Shown piece after piece: positions 32,301 to 44,417 of a stretch of 64,000 nt of DNA. The position numbers were made by a program, and so were the translations under genes. The stretch is taken from contig NC_080424.1 in assembly GCF_029873635.1 (NCBI RefSeq), positions 923,501-987,500 of the forward strand, in the 5' to 3' direction. Each line of letters begins with the position of its first letter. The stretch's first letter is position 1. This DNA is from Malania oleifera (lineage: Eukaryota > Streptophyta > Magnoliopsida > Santalales > Ximeniaceae). Below the pieces are notes generated by a model that saw only the letters and a program-made list of their open reading frames with translations, did not search any database and was not told the origin of the DNA.

Positions 32301-33358
32301 TTGACTCTTTCATGGTGAGTCACGGATACAAGAGGACTGCAGCAGATCAGTGTGCATATGTTCAGATATTTCCGGATGGTTGTCTTGTCATGCTATTACT
32401 CTATGTTGATGACATGTTGATCATTGGTCAGGATACAAGCAAGATCAACAAGTTAAAGATGGAGTTGTCTAAGTCTTTTGAAATGAAGGACTTAGGCCCA
32501 GCTCAGCAGATCCTAGGCATCAGGATCAGTCGCGACAGGAAAGCCAGAAAGTTATGGTTATCACAGGAGAAGTATATTGAACGGGTAATCAAAAAGTTCA
32601 ACATGGAAAGTGCCAAGCCAGTAAGTACTCCACTGGCTAATCATTTCAAGCTAAGCAAGAAGTTGTCTCACTCATCAAGGGAAGAAATGTCAATAGTCCC
32701 ATACTCATCAGCAGTTGGAAGCTTGATGTACGCAATGGTATGTACGAGACCAGACATTGCCCACGCTGTAGGTGTTGTGAGCAGGTTTCTTTCCAATCCA
32801 GGGAAAGACCATTGGGAAGCTGTGAAATGGGTTCTCAAGTACTTGAAAGGTACATCGGGATTGTGCTTATGTTTCGGGGAAGCTGAACCAATCTTGGAGG
32901 GTTACACTGATGCAGACATGGCTGGTGATCTTGATGGAAGAAAGTCCACATCAGGTTTTTTGTTCACCTTTGCAGGGGGAGCTGTATCATGGCAGTCAAA
33001 ATTGCAAAAGTGTGTTGCCCTATCCACAACAGAAGCAGAATATATTGCCGCAGCGGAAGCTGGGAAGGAGATGTTGTGGTTAAAGCGGTTTCTTCAAGAG
33101 TTAGGTGTCAAACAGGAAGAATACAAGGTACATTGTGATAGTCAGAGTGCACTGGACTTGAGCAAGAATTCAATGTACCATTCCCGAACAAAACACATTG
33201 ACATTCGCTATCACTGGATATCCGAAGTGATGGAACAACAACTGTTGAAGTTAGTCAAAATTCATACTAAAGAAAATCCGGCAGATATGTTAACAAAGGG
33301 AGTAACCTATGAGAAGCTCCAGCTATGTAGGGATATAGCTGGGATGGATGTCAATTGA
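29312..33358 (+). CDS. Copia Gag-Pol polyprotein, 1348 codons
   Basis: Single ORF starting MEESDSGTMIKLTASNYTLW. In order: Gag/UBN2-type region (residues about 1-215), basic Arg/Gly/Ser linker, CCHC knuckle CYYCGIEGHMKKDC (about 248), protease with DTAAS (about 313), GAG-pre-integrase with LWHKRLGHVG (about 440) and CDHCLFGKQH (about 473), integrase starting HSDVCGPIEVES (about 500), reverse transcriptase (about 850-1100) with LLYVDDMLI (about 1030), and RNase H with DADMAGDLDGRKS (about 1200). The length is normal for copia. The polyprotein makes virus-like particles and copies and integrates the element. The frame reads through without interruption. Confidence 0.95.
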   Translation: MEESDSGTMIKLTASNYTLWRSRMEDLLNCKDLADPLDYKGMKPDSIKDDDWRRMNRKTIGQIRQWIDHKVYHHVAQETDAYSLWEKLENMYQAKTARNKAMLMRRLVNLKLKSGTSIAEHTSEFQNLVNQLSSVKMDLGDEAEALLLLSSLPDSWETLVITLSNSAPDGKLTMAMVKDALFNEEARRKETGADQSQAFVTKTRGRPQESTSTRSRGRGRGRSKSRGRSQDRSRFNDGKNWQRGKISCYYCGIEGHMKKDCRKFRRDHGQSRQQQKKEEGENSVTLTQDISVFSIDEDACYHIGNHDTEWVVDTAASYHATPHKEFFTMYKSGDFGTVKMGNTSSSQIVGIGDVQIVTNVGCTITLKDVRHVPDLRLNLISGAALDKQGYESYFGKGAWKLSKGNLTIARGRICCTLYKTQVKICTDAINTVEDEASPNLWHKRLGHVGEKGLLTLAKKAFIKITKGIALNPCDHCLFGKQHRVSFSSSMKRRSKPLSLVHSDVCGPIEVESIGGNRYFVTFIDDASRKVWVYFLKTKDQVFKYFKEFHAMVERQTGKKLKCLRTDNGGEYTSNEFRAYCTERGIRHEKTIPRTPQHNGVAERMNRTIMERVRSMLSMAKLPKPFWGEAIRAACYLINRSPSAPLNFGIPEKEWTRRKVSYTHLRVFGCKAFAYISNEQRQKLDAKSIPCIFIGYGDGEFGYRLWDPERKQVIRSRDVVFHENQVFEDFEPQTKSNQPSSNAPVIVTDPTPSYSPTNHGELQDDPLETDVEGVEQGEQQPPSPEIAESSHQSDDEVYPPPEEAEPRRSERGRILIPSRRYPESEYLLLTDEGEPESFQEVQSHTDKAKWIEAMKAEVNSLHKNQTYELVRLPKGKRALRNKWVFKLKKDGSGKIVTHKARLVVKGFEQKKGIDFDEIFSLVVKMTTIRVILGLVAKMNLELEQMDVKTAFLHGDLEEDIYMEQPEGFEVPGKEHLVCRLKKSLYGLKQAPRQWYRKFDSFMVSHGYKRTAADQCAYVQIFPDGCLVMLLLYVDDMLIIGQDTSKINKLKMELSKSFEMKDLGPAQQILGIRISRDRKARKLWLSQEKYIERVIKKFNMESAKPVSTPLANHFKLSKKLSHSSREEMSIVPYSSAVGSLMYAMVCTRPDIAHAVGVVSRFLSNPGKDHWEAVKWVLKYLKGTSGLCLCFGEAEPILEGYTDADMAGDLDGRKSTSGFLFTFAGGAVSWQSKLQKCVALSTTEAEYIAAAEAGKEMLWLKRFLQELGVKQEEYKVHCDSQSALDLSKNSMYHSRTKHIDIRYHWISEVMEQQLLKLVKIHTKENPADMLTKGVTYEKLQLCRDIAGMDVN

Positions 33359-33403
33359 AGATTAACATATTATTCTCCTCCTATGGGTATGGAGGGGGAG
33401 AAT

Positions 33404-33823
33404 TGATGGATCCATACCCAGTCAACAGAAGGCTGCTGCTCTCCTTCAACATCTACGGCGCTGGCTGCCCTGCTCCGTCAACATTTCCAGCTCCACCTGC
33501 TCTGCCGGAAATGTTGACATTTCCGGCCGCCCGTTGTTGAATTTTTGCTCCCGCTTGTGTGTATATATACATGTGTGTGTGGTGTTGTAAATCAGAGTGC
33601 AGAGTGTGCAGAGTGCAGTGCAGTAAGAGATAAGAGAGAGTTGAGTGAGTGCTGAGGGAATCCTCCTCCTCCTCTCTGTTTATTTTCCCAGTAAATAATA
33701 ATCCCTCGCTCCCGTGGACGTAGGTCGGAATTTGGCCGAACCACGTAACTCCGGTGTCAATTTTGTGTGTGTGCTTGTTTACTCATCTTATTCATCAATT
33801 GATTGATCGGTAAAACCCCAACA
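33404..33823 (+). repeat. 3' LTR of the young copia
   Basis: Same length as the 5' LTR with three visible differences, all C/T. It directly follows the polypurine tract. Confidence 0.95.
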
Positions 33824-33828
33824 GAATT

Positions 33829-34627
33829 TTCCCAACAAAATAACCAACCAAGCATTTTCCATACGAGTCTTCTGGTTTTGTAAGATCAGATATCTCTACT
33901 CTACCCCCTCCCCCATCAGAATGGAAATTTGGAATAGCAGTACAATAGCCAGGGTTCCTATTATTCGCAAAAAGATCAGACCAAGGGACCCTTTTATTGT
34001 TCCTAACTATCATTCTCTCCTTCTGACCCTTCATTTCATTATTTTCCTCCTCCTTCTCAATTTCTAGATCAATAGGGACATTCATAGCTTCATTATCAGA
34101 TTCCAACTCCTCCAAATCAGCCCAAAGCTCTTTCTTTCTAGGAATATTATCATCCATGTTTTTCTCCGCAGATTGTTCACTACTCACCAATCCCAGCGAC
34201 TCCATAATCCGCTCATTCAACACCATCGGAGTGCAGTGAGCCTTTCCAGTAGACAAAATAGGAGTTTCCTGCCCCCCTGAGGGCATGCATGCATTTCTTT
34301 ACTGCTCTGAAGCATATCAAGGAGAGATGTAGGTGGAAGAGACCCACACAACTCCTGGAGCCTTTTCTCAGCTTCTTCCTCCAACCTTTCATATTCCGCC
34401 ATAATTTTCGAGTCTTTCTTTGATTCCCACTAAGCCCTGCAGCCACCTTTGGTTTCAATAAATTTCAGGGCATCTACTATCATCTCTTTCCTCCCTTCTT
34501 TGTTTTTCATAGCAATGTGAACCCATGATTTTGAACAACCAGCCATTTCTGCCAGAAGTTCCAACAATTCAAAATCACATCGGGTGGGAACCCAAACCTG
34601 AATCCCCAACACTCGAAAATCCTTCAC
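33829..34627 (-). pseudogene. LINE ORF1, N-terminal part
   Basis: Frames at 34627-34430, 34458-34213 and 34286-33829 encode the acidic/basic N-terminal region of ORF1: WVPTRCDFELLELLAEMAG, KKELWADLEELESDNEAM and VPWSDLFANNRNPG. The part near 33900 (DSYGKCLVGYFVGKI) leads directly into the DUF4283 core on the other side of the copia (28156 downward). Frame shifts break the reading frame. Confidence 0.72.
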
Positions 34628-35067
34628 AATCTGTATAGAAGCAGCTTATACCCTCAGAAACCTTCAGTTAGCACACGATCCAGAAATCACAACCAAATCC
34701 AAGACTCAATCACGATCCAAGACACACACACACAAGCCGCAAGCGCCTCTCCCTAGAGTGAGGTGAGAGCTTCTCTCTCTAACTTGCTGAGCTTATTGAA
34801 TATTAAGTTAGTTGGGCGTTTGGAGGGAAAGCCTTCGTGGTGTTTACATATATGTTTATTTTGATGTATTTATAACATTGGAAGTGTCTTTGACACACGA
34901 TAGTAATATTTCTCTATAATTTGCTCTCGTGGATATAGGCATTGCCAAATCCCATATTTCCTTGTGTCGTTCTTATTTTTCATTTGATTGTTGTGGTTGT
35001 ATTCTGTATTTGTTCTTTACTGATTGTTGTGTTAGACTTTCGCTGTGCAAATTCGAGTTTTATACAA

Positions 35068-38000
35068 AGGGCATTATAGTCTAACTCTCCAAAATGACAA
35101 CAACAATTAGGTCAAAAGAGTAGAATTTTCATGAAACCTACACATGAAAGAGGATGGGATGAGATGTCTATATTTTGTGAAAATATTTCATTTTGAGGAA
35201 TGTGAAGATGCTTGCCATATAGGACTTTAACCATGCCCAAACAAATTAACATGCAAGTGACATGTCATGAGCATTACATTTTCAGGAATGCTGAAAGATG
35301 TTGCAACAAACGCTCCTTTATAAGTGGTTTCATTTTTTATAAGCGGTAGAGAACAGAATAATTTTTTTTTAAATACCACAGTAAGCGCAGGCAACAAGAC
35401 TAGAACTCAAGACTTCCTAATAATCAGCTCTGATGCCATAGTAGATTTTCACTTTACTTAAAAGTTTAAACTTTTAGGTTATGAGCTAATAATGTATATC
35501 AAGTTTTAACACTTATAATTTTACTTTGTTATTTCTTCACCAATTGCAATGGCGATTGTCCCTTTTTATCCACCAACTAAGAGAATTAGGTCAATATACA
35601 TCATTTATTCACTTTAATATAAATATAAATCTAGATATCGAAGGATACGTAACATGTTTATGACACTTTATTTGTCCATATATATATATATATATATGTG
35701 TGTGTATATTTTCCCTGCACATTCTTGTCTTGGGCATGCCACATCCAACACTAGGATGGATGGATGGATGGATGGATTACTAATATTGAAGTGTCGCAGT
35801 CTCCACATTTTTCATGCCGACGGATGAATGCAATAGCTAGCCGCTGCAATTCTGATAGCGAAACTATGGAAGGTTAGTACGAAGTTTCAATTAAGCAAAT
35901 ATATACTTTTTATATGTATATGCATGCACCCACCCTTGAACCCTCAATTTCAATGATATCACACAAAAGTGGAGTCAACCAAGTCGCTTTCTCTGTCGCC
36001 GTAAGAGCCCCTCCATATCATACCTAATTGACCAGATGGAAGTTGCATGAGGTCAATATGTTTGAGGGGAGAATGGAGACAACTAACCTATTTTCGTTAC
36101 TATTATTATATATGAGCTTCCCCTATGTGTGGTTAAGTTAATACTGCATGTTACAGGAAAGTCACATACATATAGATATAGCTAAGGTTTCATAAATCAC
36201 AAATTAAGTTTTTAAATTCGCAAACATTATATGCATTTAATTCTTCTTCAATTACTCTTATTAATTAAATAAATTTAATTCAATCATGATTAAATATTTA
36301 CTAAATTTAACTATTATTTATGAATATAGTGAATACTCCCATAAGCAATATGATAATATAAAATGATGATGGTAAATATCGACTAGAACAAGTACTAATA
36401 GTTTTAGAAAATTTTAATTTAAACATCATTGGCTGAACACAAAAGTTAAATTACAATTTTATATTATATTTTCAAAATACTAATAATTTTAATTATCAGT
36501 CAGTTTTAAAAAATCTATCAACTTATTAAATTATAATTTATTGGTGGTTTCAAATTTTAAAATTATATTTTCTATAACTTTTCCTTTGTGACAAACAAGT
36601 AATTAATTAGTTTTCCCTACTCAAAGAATTTTCAAACACTTAATGATTAAATTATTCTAACAACAAAGACATCAAATTAATACTCGATGTATATATCCAC
36701 ATTGCAACCTCATGTTATAGTTAATTAAGCCTTAAAATTGTTTGGATTTGGATCCATTTAATTATGTTCTAATTTAATTAGTTGTTTTGTGGATGTTCTA
36801 TTATTTTCAATACTTCTTATTCGAATAAAATAATAGGACTACTATTTTGCGTATTTTGTAATTTGTTTTCTCTATATCTAATCGTAAGTAATCAAAATAT
36901 ATACATTTTACTACTAATATGTATTGATTTTTGGAGTCCTATTAATATATAGGGCATAGGAGAGAAACTTTTATATTTATAATTAGGGCATGCACAAACT
37001 ATTCATATTTTTTCACTCCTTATTAAAATCAATATATATTAGTAATACATTCATCGATTTTAATTAATTATAATTAGATATTAGATAAACCAAACTACAA
37101 ATTTAATTATAATGTGATTTTAAAATATTCATTCTTTTATATGGAGTAGTTCTAAAATAAAACTATGAATAATTTTGCTTTCATAATACATAAAAAATCC
37201 AATAAGTATCATAACCTAAACTTATAAAAGCAATTACAAAAAAGAAATTAACAATTGTAGAAAATTTCAGTCAATTTAACAATATTGCTACAAAATTAAA
37301 TTAAAAAATTATCATACAATTTTAAAGTATTAATAGTTTTACATAATTATCTTCAAATTATTAATCAATTTATTAAATTATAGATTTATAGAGTATTTTC
37401 AAATTTTAAAAATTAATTTTGAAAAAATAGCTCAACATTTAAGATTTTATAACCTATATCCTATAATATGGTCAAATTTTGTGATTTAATATATAAAATT
37501 GATATTTTATATTTTTACTATTTCTATTTAAATCGAAATTTGAAATCATACCCTTTGCATAACACAGGATCTCTATTAGTATATATGCACATACCAATTA
37601 TAACTAAGATAGTATACCTTGAGAGACTCTATTTATTTTATATTTAAAATCATCGATGTTTGGGAGATGATCGAATCAATATACCATATATGGTTACATT
37701 GTCAACCAAATCTGATTTTGTGATGAAAATTTTAAATATGAGTTGCTAATTAAGAAATTTTAATTATACAAGAATTTAGAAAATATATAATCTGAAAATG
37801 TTGTCATTACTAAAAATAACCATAAAAAATAAAAATAAAATTTTTTTTCGCAATCAAATATGCTAAAAAATATTAGGATAGATTAATATAATATTATTAT
37901 GTATAAAAAATTATTGCAGCAATTGAGATCTTTAACATGTTCTTTGTCTATACGTTAAAACGACGTCCCTTTGATATTTATGTGACATTATGATTTTTTA

Positions 38001-38117
38001 TGTCATGCCAAGTTAAGAATACATAGTGTTGTTTGTGATGCATACTTCGGTCCTTTTTTTTTTTGAAAAAAAAAAATTATACTTAACGAAACATGCATCA
38101 TTCTTCGTAATTATTAT
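35068..38117. other. AT-rich intergenic DNA, no gene seen
   Basis: Three kilobases between two copia-derived blocks. It contains (TA)n at about 35677-35698 and (GGAT)n at about 35755-35778. No long open frames, element ends or RNA genes were recognised. Confidence 0.55.
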
Positions 38118-38623
38118 TGATAAACGTACGACAATTATGATGAATAATATGAAAAATACAGAGATAAAGAAAGTAAAAAAAAAAAAAACACACACACACA
38201 CACACACATGGATTTAACGAAGTTCAGCAGAATGCCTACATCTACAAAAGCGAGTGGCGGCTGAATTTCACTATCTCATCAAAATTAGGGTTACATCATA
38301 TGTATTTATACTAACCCTAATTGTACATAAATATTAGAAAATTTTCTCAAATACCCCTATACCGTACCGCGGGGGCATTGCCCCCGTACCCCCAACCCAT
38401 TAGTCATCCCAGCCAATAAAATAATAACTTTCAAACTGATATTGAACAAAACCATCAACAGTTTGGTTTTCTTTAGGTCAGCTCCCTAGTTGGCTCCTGA
38501 AAAAAACCATTGAAGTACCTATAGAAAACCGTCGACGGTTTTCTTCAAGCCAACTCCCTAGTTTTCTTCTACCCGCTTTCTCTATACATGTGTTCCACTT
38601 GATATGAGTCACATATTACAACA
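38118..38623 (-). repeat. 3' LTR of the minus-strand copia
   Basis: Contains the perfect 20-bp palindrome GAAAACCGTCGACGGTTTTC at 38524-38543 and an (AC)n tract near 38188-38208. The right LTR has a diverged form of the palindrome at about 45060-45080. Confidence 0.8.
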
Positions 38624-41600
38624 ATCTCCACCTTAACGAATATACAACCTTTAGGAGAAAAAGAAAATATAACTCAGAACTCCACTTGGGACAAATAGGT
38701 TAGAACGCCTCTTGTCTAGCATCTGGAGACGTTAATAAAGTCCAAACAGTGCTTGAACTTATCTGTGGTAATAGGCTTTGTCAACATGTTTGCTACATTC
38801 TCAGAAGTTTGAACTTTCTCAAGCAATAGTTTACAAGAAGAAACCAATTTCATGATCCTACGAAACCTCACATCTATGTGCTTGATCCTTGCATGATACA
38901 CATGGTTCGTTACCAAATAAATAGCACTATGACTATCACAATTCAGTTGAACTCCACATTGTTGAATACCTAACTCTTTGATCAACCCTGTAAGCCACAA
39001 AGCTTCCATGGCAGCCTCAGCCACTGTCATATACTCAATGGTAGATATTGCAACTAGAGACTGAACCATGGACCTCCAACAAATAGGCCCCCACCACTTC
39101 CATATACTCAATGGTAGATATTGCAACTAGAGACTGAACCATGGACCTCCAACAAATAGCCCCCCCCCCCCCCTAACAAGAGTGAATACTAACCTGTGGT
39201 AAACATCATGTCATCCAAGTCCCCTACATAGTCTGCATCCATATATCCCACAACTAAAGGATCAAACATGATGACATAATTTGTAGTACCCCTCAAGTAT
39301 TTGAAAATTCACTTGACTACATCCCAATATTTTCGTCTCGAATTTGATAAAAACTTGCTCACCATACTGACATCTTGTGCCAAATACGGTCTAGTACAAA
39401 CCATAACATACATCAAGCACCCCACTTCACTAGCATATGGAACCTTTGACATATTTTGAACTTCATCATCTGTCTTCGGGCATTGGGTGGTAGATAATCC
39501 AAAATGATTCGCCAAAGGTGTACTTACTGGTTTTGCATTATCCATGTTGAACCTCTCCAACACCCTCTCAACATAGCTACGTTAAGATAACCATAATCTC
39601 CTAGAAGCTCTGTCCCTATGAATCTCCATCCCAAGAATCTTTTTGGTCGCACCCAAATCCTTCATGTCAAATTCTTTGCTCAACAAAGTTTTCAACTTGT
39701 TAACCTCACTCATACTTTTCACAACAATCAACATATCATCCGCATAAAGTAACATAAAAATAAATGAATCATTATCAAGGCTCTTTACATAAACACAACA
39801 ATCATACTCATAGCTCCTATAACCAATCCAGATCATGTAGGAGTCAAATCACTTGTACCACTACCTCAGAGACTGCTTCAGCCTGTAAAGTGATTTCCTC
39901 AATTTCTAGACCATGTGTTTCTAACCAGGTTGACTGAGCCCTTCTGGCTGTGCCATGTAAATCAGCTCCTCTAAATCACCATGAAAAAAGTTGTCTTTAC
40001 ATCCATCTGCTCCATATGTATATCAAAATGCGCTATCAAACCCAACACTACCCTAATGGAAGTGTGTCTAACTATAGGAGAGAAGATCTCATCATAGTCA
40101 ACCCCTTTCCTTTGTAAGTAACCCTTTGCTACTAGACAAGCCTTGAATTTTTCTCCCTTTTTTTCTGATACTGCTTCTTTCTTCTTATATACTTATTTGC
40201 ATCCTATCACTCTCTTCCCCTCTAGAAGCTCCAGCAACTCCCATGTCTAGTTCTTCTACAGAGACTCTATCTCCTCCACCATAGCATCCATCCATCTACT
40301 CTTCTCTTGGCTATGCACTGCCTTTTGAAAAGTAGTAGGATCCCCACTACTAGTAATGAGTGCATAGAAATCAAATCTTCAAAACCATACCTAGTGGGTG
40401 GCTTGATAGTGCGTTTGGGCCCGTCTATAGCTATACTGTGATGTTGATCTCATGAGCTAGAACTCCCTGCATTCTGAACATTGTCCTCTTTACCATGGGT
40501 CTCTAGCTCCAACTGCACCACATGCTCAATGTTGATGCAATTTTCTAGCACTTGTTTCTCTTCTTCCTATGTATGCTGCAACATAACTTTCTCATGAAAA
40601 ACCACATCTCTACTAATCACCACCTTGTTTGCCTTCAAATCCCAAAGCTTGAAGCCTTTCACCCCTTTCTGATACCCTAGAAAGATACACTGTCTTAACT
40701 TTGCATCAAACTTTGATCTCTCCTCACTAGAAACATGCATGTATTCTGGACATCCAAATACTCTCAAACTAGAGTAGTCTACTGCGATGCCTCTCCACAC
40801 CTCCTCTTCTACTTTCCCATTTAGTGTTGCACTAGGTAACCTATTAATCAGGAAACATGTCGTATTCACTACTTCTACCTAGAAGTTTTTCGCAGACCCT
40901 GCATTCAACTAATACACCGAACTCTTTCAGTTATTATTCTGTTCATCCTTTATGCTACACCATTCTGTTGTGGTGTCTTGCATACTGTGAAGTGTCACTT
41001 AATCCCATGCTGCTCACATGACTCCGTGAACTTTGAATTTGTGTACTCAATACCATTGTTGGACCTGAGGCATTTGATCTTCCTCACTGTCTGATTTTCT
41101 ACTTCAGTTTTCCATAACTTGAACTCAGCAAACGTTTCTGACTTGTGTCGCATGAAGTACACCCAAACCTTTCGTGAGTAGTCATCAATAAAACTCACGA
41201 AATACATATGTCCTCCCCGTGATGCTACCCTTACTGGCCCCCAAAAATCTATATGAACATAGTTAAAAATTCCCTTTGTCTTGTGTGTGACTGTCTTGAA
41301 CTGCACCCAAATATGTTTCCCAAGAACATACCTGCAAAAATTAAGCTTGCATGTTTTGACACAATTTATAAGATTTATCTTATGAAACTCCATCATCCCA
41401 CACTCATCTATATGACCTAACTGCATATGCCACAAGACTATACTATGTGACTCAGACCCTGTAGCTGCAACTCCACCTACATCTGTGGTACCTAGCAATG
41501 TATAAATATTCCCTGCTAATTGCTGCCCCTTCATCACTATTAAGACACCTTTACTCACCTTCATCACTCCACTTATAGACTTGTAATGAAACCCATTACA

Positions 41601-42474
41601 ATATAAAGTGCCCAATGAAATCAAATTTTTCCTTGAATCTGGTATATGTCTAACATCACACAACATTCTAACAATGCCATCAAACATTTTATTTCTAATA
41701 TTCCCTATTCCAATAACTTTGCATGATGCATCGTTACCTATCAAAACATAACCATAATTTACTAACCTGTAAGTGTCAAACCAATCTTTATTTGGTATCA
41801 TGTGATAAGAGCATACCGAATCCAGAATCCAATAATCTATGAGATGATCTGAACTGGATGAAACAGAAAACATATCCCTGTCTCCGTTCTCTGAGTCTTC
41901 TTCTTCCACTACATTCGCAGACTTTGATGGACCCTCTTTATTCTCTATATTCCCCCTCTTTTTCTCTAGACAATCTCATTTTATGTGTCCCTTTTTCCTG
42001 CACTTATAACACTGCATGTCCTTCCACTTTCTGGATTTAGACCAATATTTTTTGTTACTCAATCCGCTTCGGGACTTGTTTCTCCCCTGTTCCTATCTAC
42101 CCCTCACCACAAACCCTGCACCTTGTAAATTCTCATCGCTGGCTTTCTTTCTCTAATGAAAACCTAATAGAGCACCTGTGATCTCCTCCAATTCGAGAGT
42201 TTCATTTCCCCACATCAGAGTTGTAAACAAATTTTCGTACGTAGGAGAAGCAGGTAGGGAATTCAGTAACATCAACGCCTTGTCTTTGTCTTCAAATTTC
42301 ACATCACTTGCTTCAAATCACTGATGATTTGGTTGAACATATTGATGTACTAGTTCAGATCTGAGCCCTATGACATCTTAAGACCATACCGTTTCTACTA
42401 AAGATAAAGTTTGTTTGTCAACGACTTGGACATATACCAACTTTCCAGTTTCAACCAAACTGCCTGTAGTGACC

Positions 42475-44417
42475 CGAATAATAATAATAGCATTTTAATA
42501 ATAATAAGAGGGAAGAAAATAGATACAGAAACAGAAGGAATTGCATTTTGGGGATAAAATTTAATTTTATGAAATTGCCAGGACTCATCGACGAATAAAA
42601 GGGTTCGTTGATGAGTGTAGAAGAAAATTCGTCGACGAATACAGAGTTTCATCGACGAGAAAATACCGAGAGACGGATCAGGCTGCTCTGAATTTCGTCT
42701 ATGAATACAGGGCTTCGTCAACAAATTTACTGAAGGATTCATCGACAAAGTGACGTGTCTCGTCGACGAATTTGGCCCTATAAATAGCTAAAAATCGGAT
42801 TTTTATTCATTTCTCACGCCGCTCTCTCTCTCCTACGTATCCTCTCACTTCTCTCTTCATTTCCGACCCCACCAGATGCCAGATTGACGATCTAAAGCCA
42901 CCACGACGTTTTTGGCGAAATTCTCTTCAAGTTTGCTAGGACGGATCGTTGGTGGGATTGAGTTGGGTTTCATCCCAAATTCAGGGTAGGACCTTTTAGC
43001 CAATTTTTGGTCTTATGGTAGTTATAAGAAATGATGTAGGCGATGAAATACTGATATTATGTTCTGACATATGTTGGTTTCAGGGTGTTGTGTAGGAGGC
43101 CCTGCGGGTGTTAGACTAGTATCCCATATGGGCTTTCTAGTAGTTAGGTAAGGGAGATATGCTATGCTAGGTATTTTTTTAAATATTATACAAGTTATTA
43201 AATGATGAAAATTATGTATAATAGTATCGTGTAGCTTTTGAATATGAATATAGTACGAATATATATATATATATATATATATATCCTACGATACTTCAGT
43301 ATTCTGATTTTACGATATTTCAGTACTATGATTTTACGAATCTCAGTACCATGCTTACACGAATATCAGTATTATGATTATGTAGTTTCAGTATTATGAT
43401 TATGCAGTTTTAGCGTTATGATTATACAATTCTCAAAATTACGACGTATGAATTATAGTATAGTTATGCAACATCGTGGTTATTACAATTATTTCAGAAT
43501 CATGGTAATTCAGATAATTGTATATAGAAATATATTATATAGTATCAGACCCTGTTGGACTTGCAGCTACAGAGCACGGTACCGTTACTACAGATATTGT
43601 GTTACTTTATGAGTGCAACCACCTATTTAGATAATACGTGGTAAGGTCGATCACCTAGGCCCTTGAAGAGGATAGACTCCCCATCTAGATATGGGTTGAG
43701 GTGGGCAGATCGACCGATGAAGTATAGTGATTGATTCCTAGTTGGCCAGTTAGGGTAAATCCTGCTTATGGGCCGCACAACAGATAGCCACAGGGAACAT
43801 TTTTAGTTATTATTACGTATGTACAAATTTACAGAAACAGGAAATATACCTATGTATAATAGAAGTATTTTAATTAGTAACCTACGATATTGTCATGTTA
43901 AGCAACATGGAAAGGGGGGCGTATTTTATCACTTGTACTTTATTCATATACTCAGTTATACATGTTTATTTGGAAATAGATTTTCATGATATAGTAGCTC
44001 ATTTGTCACACACTAATAATAGCATAATTCTTCTTACTAAGTGTTGGCTCATCCCAGTGTTGAAACATTTTTCAGGTGATCCAGGTAGGCGAGCAGACTA
44101 GGTTCACAGATAGAGGGGCTTCTGTACTGCCCTACCAGTGGAGAGTGAGTACATTTTGAGAGTATTTTTGTATACCCTAACTAATTAAGGGTATTTTGGG
44201 AACAGATGTATGTATATATTTTGGAAAACATGTAGTACTCTGGTATTGTGTGGTATTGGTTTTTGTATTGTGTATATATTTTCATATGGTTATGTCTATG
44301 TGATTTATGTTTCTCGCTGCTTAGGTTATTGATTGGGTTTACTCCCAGTATGGTATCAGAGCATGTAGATTATCATAATATAAAAAAAAAAATCAGTTTA
44401 TTAAGCAGGTCGTTACA
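42475..44417 (+). mobile_element. Gypsy-type solo LTR, 1.94 kb
   Basis: It begins TGTAGTGACCCGAATAATAA and ends GCAGGTCGTTACA. Flanks CTGCC (42470-42474) and CTGCT (44418-44422) are a 5-bp target duplication with one change. No coding region is present. A TATA-like cctataaatag at about 42776-42787 follows an array of TCGTCGACGA-type motifs (42580-42775), and a (TA)n lies at about 43260-43284. Assignment to gypsy rests on its size and end sequence, shared with the LTRs of chromovirus-like elements. It lies in the gag of the host copia. Confidence 0.8.

Larger units (their letters stand above)
28162..33823 (+). mobile_element. Young copia (Tork/TNT1-like) LTR retrotransposon, looks whole
   Basis: LTRs 28162-28581 and 33404-33823 are both 420 bp (TGATGGATCC...CCCCAACA). 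By eye they differ at three sites, about 0.7%, which at 1.3e-8 substitutions per site per year gives roughly 0.3 million years. The target duplication GAATT is at 28157-28161 and 33824-33828. Primer site TGGTATCAGAGC (tRNA-Met) is at 28585-28596 and the polypurine tract ggagggggagaat at 33391-33403. One ORF covers gag and pol. It sits in ORF1 of the LINE, so it is the youngest insertion in this nest. It looks whole. Confidence 0.95.
24511..34798 (-). mobile_element. L1-type LINE (minus strand), itself split by a copia
   Basis: The poly-A tail appears as a poly-T run at 24511-24527. The 11-bp target duplication aatattaagtt is at 24500-24510 and 34799-34809. Without the copia insert the LINE is about 4.6 kb. 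Order on the minus strand: 5' UTR (34798 to about 34640), ORF1 (34627 to 27230, interrupted by the copia), ORF2 endonuclease (27135 to about 26150), RT start (26034 to about 25350), 3' zf-RVT-like region (25339 to about 24780). Target duplication, tail and gene order fit a plant L1 clade LINE. The RT core with its YADD motif is missing, so the element could not move itself. Confidence 0.88.
23588..35067 (+). mobile_element. Broken copia element Y, RNase H second copy and 3' LTR (split by a LINE)
   Basis: RNase H coding (FVDADYTRDMDDRRSTT, CDSQSVIYLAKNQVYRART) runs to about 24090. A polypurine tract (aaggtggat) comes next, and the 3' LTR begins near 24238. The LINE at 24511-34798 splits the LTR, with duplicated target aatattaagtt at both junctions. 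The rest of the LTR (34810 to about 35067) ends like the LTR of element X (ttttataca...). Total LTR is about 530 bp. Broken. Confidence 0.75.

Noticed and set aside
35068-38117. Possible microRNA or other RNA gene in the AT-rich gap
   Set aside because: No convincing long hairpin with a stable arm was seen by eye; AT-rich DNA gives many weak ones.
38013-38217. Small membrane-like protein frames on both strands
   Set aside because: They come from poly-A/poly-T and (AC)n tracts at the edge of a copia LTR.
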